This document shows positions 31,458 through 32,689 of a stretch of DNA of 32,689 nt, one piece after another (the stretch's first letter is position 1; every line of letters begins with the position of its first letter). The notes beneath the pieces are model-generated. The model searched no databases, was not told where the DNA came from, and saw only the letters and a list, made by a program, of their open reading frames with translations. This DNA is from Croceibacterium_A sp039927815 (GTDB taxonomy: Bacteria > Pseudomonadota > Alphaproteobacteria > Sphingomonadales > Sphingomonadaceae): assembly GCA_039927815.1 (NCBI GenBank), contig JBDSUJ010000015.1, positions 1 through 32,689 of the forward strand, in the 5' to 3' direction. A program made the position numbers and the translations under genes.

Positions 31458-31774
31458 GCCTCCGGTCCAGCGGTGATTGACAGGCCCATCAAATCGCCTC
31501 GCTTCCAAGCGATCTTGGCGCCACGAACCGGCTTCCCACCGAACTTGACCGGTACGCTATCACCAACGTCCAAGGCGAGCTCTGCAGCCACCTGCAGGCC
31601 GCCTAGGCCCACGTTGAAGGTACGAGCCGCGGCTCCGCCGACTGTGGGCCGACCCTGCCCTGGATTTGGCAACCAGCGATAGGCGCTCCGCCTGTCACGA
31701 GCGCGCCCACTCCGATCTGGAGCCGCGGCTATACCTTCAAGAATTTGGCTGCGCCTGAACGACCCAAGCTTCAT
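31454..31774 (-). CDS. PilZ-like domain protein
   Basis: A 106-residue protein from ATG 31774 (134 from a TTG at 31858). The beta-rich core begins DRSGRARDRRSAYRW, reminiscent of the RxxxR c-di-GMP loop of PilZ domains. FNVGLGGLQVAAELALDVGDSVPVKF stands at the DxSxxG position, and GAKIAWKRGDLMGLSI closes the barrel. The second motif reads NVGLGG instead of (D/N)xSxxG, so c-di-GMP binding is doubtful. Cytoplasmic. It is convergent with a small plus-strand frame. Confidence 0.6.
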   Translation of the reverse strand: MKLGSFRRSQILEGIAAAPDRSGRARDRRSAYRWLPNPGQGRPTVGGAAARTFNVGLGGLQVAAELALDVGDSVPVKFGGKPVRGAKIAWKRGDLMGLSITAGPEA

Positions 31775-31874
31775 ATAAATCTCGGCAATCTTCAGAGATC
31801 TTGAGGTAACCTCCGCGTCCCTCAAGAGCCTTGGAGCCAACGTGCCATATTGAGCCAATGGGCCCTCGCGGGGT

Positions 31875-32114
31875 TCATCCGCTCCAAATCTCCGGCCCCT
31901 GGCAATGCGCGGCGGTGAAGTCCTTCCCGCCGCATTTGCCGCACTTCATCGTTTTGTGGAGGTTACGAAGTCTCAGATCGCCACCGCGCTGGGCCAACTT
32001 CTCGATCACGACCATCGGGTCGTGTCGCGCTACTTGGCCGCAGAGACAGCGTAGCTCGACCCAATAGCCTGCCTTGGCCACGTCCATCAGGTTTTCGATT
32101 CGGCGGAATCCCAT
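31875..32114 (-). CDS. Small zinc-ribbon protein
   Basis: A 79-residue protein. LRCLCGQVARHDP and MKCGKCGGKDFTAAHC give two cysteine pairs plus a trailing Cys, the layout of a rubredoxin-like zinc ribbon. KAGYWVEL precedes the first pair as in small sphingomonad proteins of this type. Starts at 32132, 32114 and 32087 are all possible; I used 32114. Function unknown, perhaps nucleic-acid binding. Confidence 0.62.
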   Translation of the reverse strand: MGFRRIENLMDVAKAGYWVELRCLCGQVARHDPMVVIEKLAQRGGDLRLRNLHKTMKCGKCGGKDFTAAHCQGPEIWSG

Positions 32115-32328
32115 AGCCCCTGTGGAACACATGGAGAACAGACGGCAAGTCTTCCTCTCAGTTTGAGCGCCTATGGTCGCGAGGGCGGTCCGTCCTAAAT
32201 TGGAACACGTGCAACTGCGTGTGCCAGCGAACCGAAATTAGGACTAACTAAAGCATTGCTCCAACGGCTGAATCGAGTCGGGAGCACTGATGAGATGATG
32301 CTCCGCTGCCGAGTTCAGGAGAATTACA

Positions 32329-32689
32329 ATGAGGAAATATCTACTAGCAGCTGCGGTGGGTGCCGCAGGGCTCATGGCCGTTCCCGCCAGCGCAGCCATT
32401 ACCGTTGACACCTCGGTGCCCGCCGGCACGTTTGCAGATGCAAATGTGTTTTGCACCTCTGGCGGCACCACAAATTGTAGCTTTACGACGATGGGAACAT
32501 TCATCACTCCGACGGGGTACAACGCCCTTTCCGCTCAGGGCGGATCGACCCTTACACTTTCCAACCCCTTGACCAATTTGGATTTCATTTCCGCATTCTT
32601 CAATAACTCGGTCACCACCACTGCATTCAATATTGGGCCTAACGGCCAGTTTGAATCGGCTACGCTCCCGGGCGTTACCCTGATAGCCG
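32329..32689 (+). CDS. Exported protein (5' part; runs off the window)
   Basis: The first 120 residues of a secreted protein. A good AGGAGAA ribosome site precedes the ATG. The signal peptide MRKYLLAAAVGAAGLMAVPA ends at the SAA region. The mature part is Ser/Thr/Asn-rich beta sequence (FNIGPNGQFESATLPGVTLI) with two cysteines. The style matches PEP-CTERM-type exported proteins, but the C-terminus that would carry the sorting motif is outside the window. The 196 bp upstream is otherwise without a gene. Confidence 0.75.
   Translation, partial: MRKYLLAAAVGAAGLMAVPASAAITVDTSVPAGTFADANVFCTSGGTTNCSFTTMGTFITPTGYNALSAQGGSTLTLSNPLTNLDFISAFFNNSVTTTAFNIGPNGQFESATLPGVTLIA

Noticed and set aside
20940..32689. 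CRISPR array or toxin-antitoxin pair in the island
   Set aside because: No regularly spaced direct repeats were seen, and the RHH-like genes have no adjacent toxin-like partner.

Overview
The window looks like a chromosomal segment of a high-GC alphaproteobacterium, most likely a sphingomonad (Sphingomonas/Novosphingobium-like). Reasons: dense GC-rich coding, a TonB-dependent siderophore-type receptor, sphingomonad-style NadA, LipB, DUF4230 and glycerol kinase proteins, and accessory small proteins of types I associate with sphingomonad islands. The genus is inference from protein style; no rRNA gene is present.

Left part (1-7783): a catabolic locus built on a divergent promoter at about 4077-4176. 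Leftward runs a tight six-gene operon: VOC/glyoxalase-fold protein, MFS transporter, two adjacent cupins resembling 2,4'-dihydroxyacetophenone dioxygenase, an SDR dehydrogenase and a zinc alcohol dehydrogenase cut by the window edge. Rightward run a class II aldolase, a small zinc-ribbon protein and an orphan [2Fe-2S] molybdenum-hydroxylase-type subunit. A TonB-dependent receptor converges on them, with a Fur-box-like palindrome upstream of its start. Together this suggests uptake and oxidative cleavage of a small, perhaps aryl-ketone or hydroxy-ketone, substrate. The substrate is not established.

Middle part (8027-20827): ordinary chromosomal genes. These are a SAM methyltransferase, a membrane protein, lipB with a small lipoprotein, a CitE-like lyase, an EamA - MFS - exported metallo-beta-lactamase-fold operon, nadA with a membrane protein, a DUF4230 protein, glycerol kinase and an aromatic-acid-type MFS permease.

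Right part (20828-32689): a tRNA-Cys(GCA) gene is followed by a tyrosine recombinase pointing back at it, the classic arrangement of an integrated element. The integrase gene has an in-frame TAA at codon 32, and its upstream partner is an Arc-type RHH protein whose stop overlaps the integrase start. Divergent from these is a compact operon of overlapping small genes ending in a large primase-polymerase/DUF3987 replication protein. Right after it lies a perfect 26-bp inverted repeat spanning 111 bp, then an AlpA-like HTH gene and a DsbA-like thiol oxidoreductase. No capsid, terminase or conjugation gene is visible, so this is a satellite-like or mobilizable element that may be immobilised. The right end was not found. 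Beyond about 28 kb are small sphingomonad accessory proteins, several below 60 residues, including an entericidin-like peptide lacking the usual lipobox cysteine, a PilZ-like protein, a zinc-ribbon protein and the start of an exported protein at the window edge.
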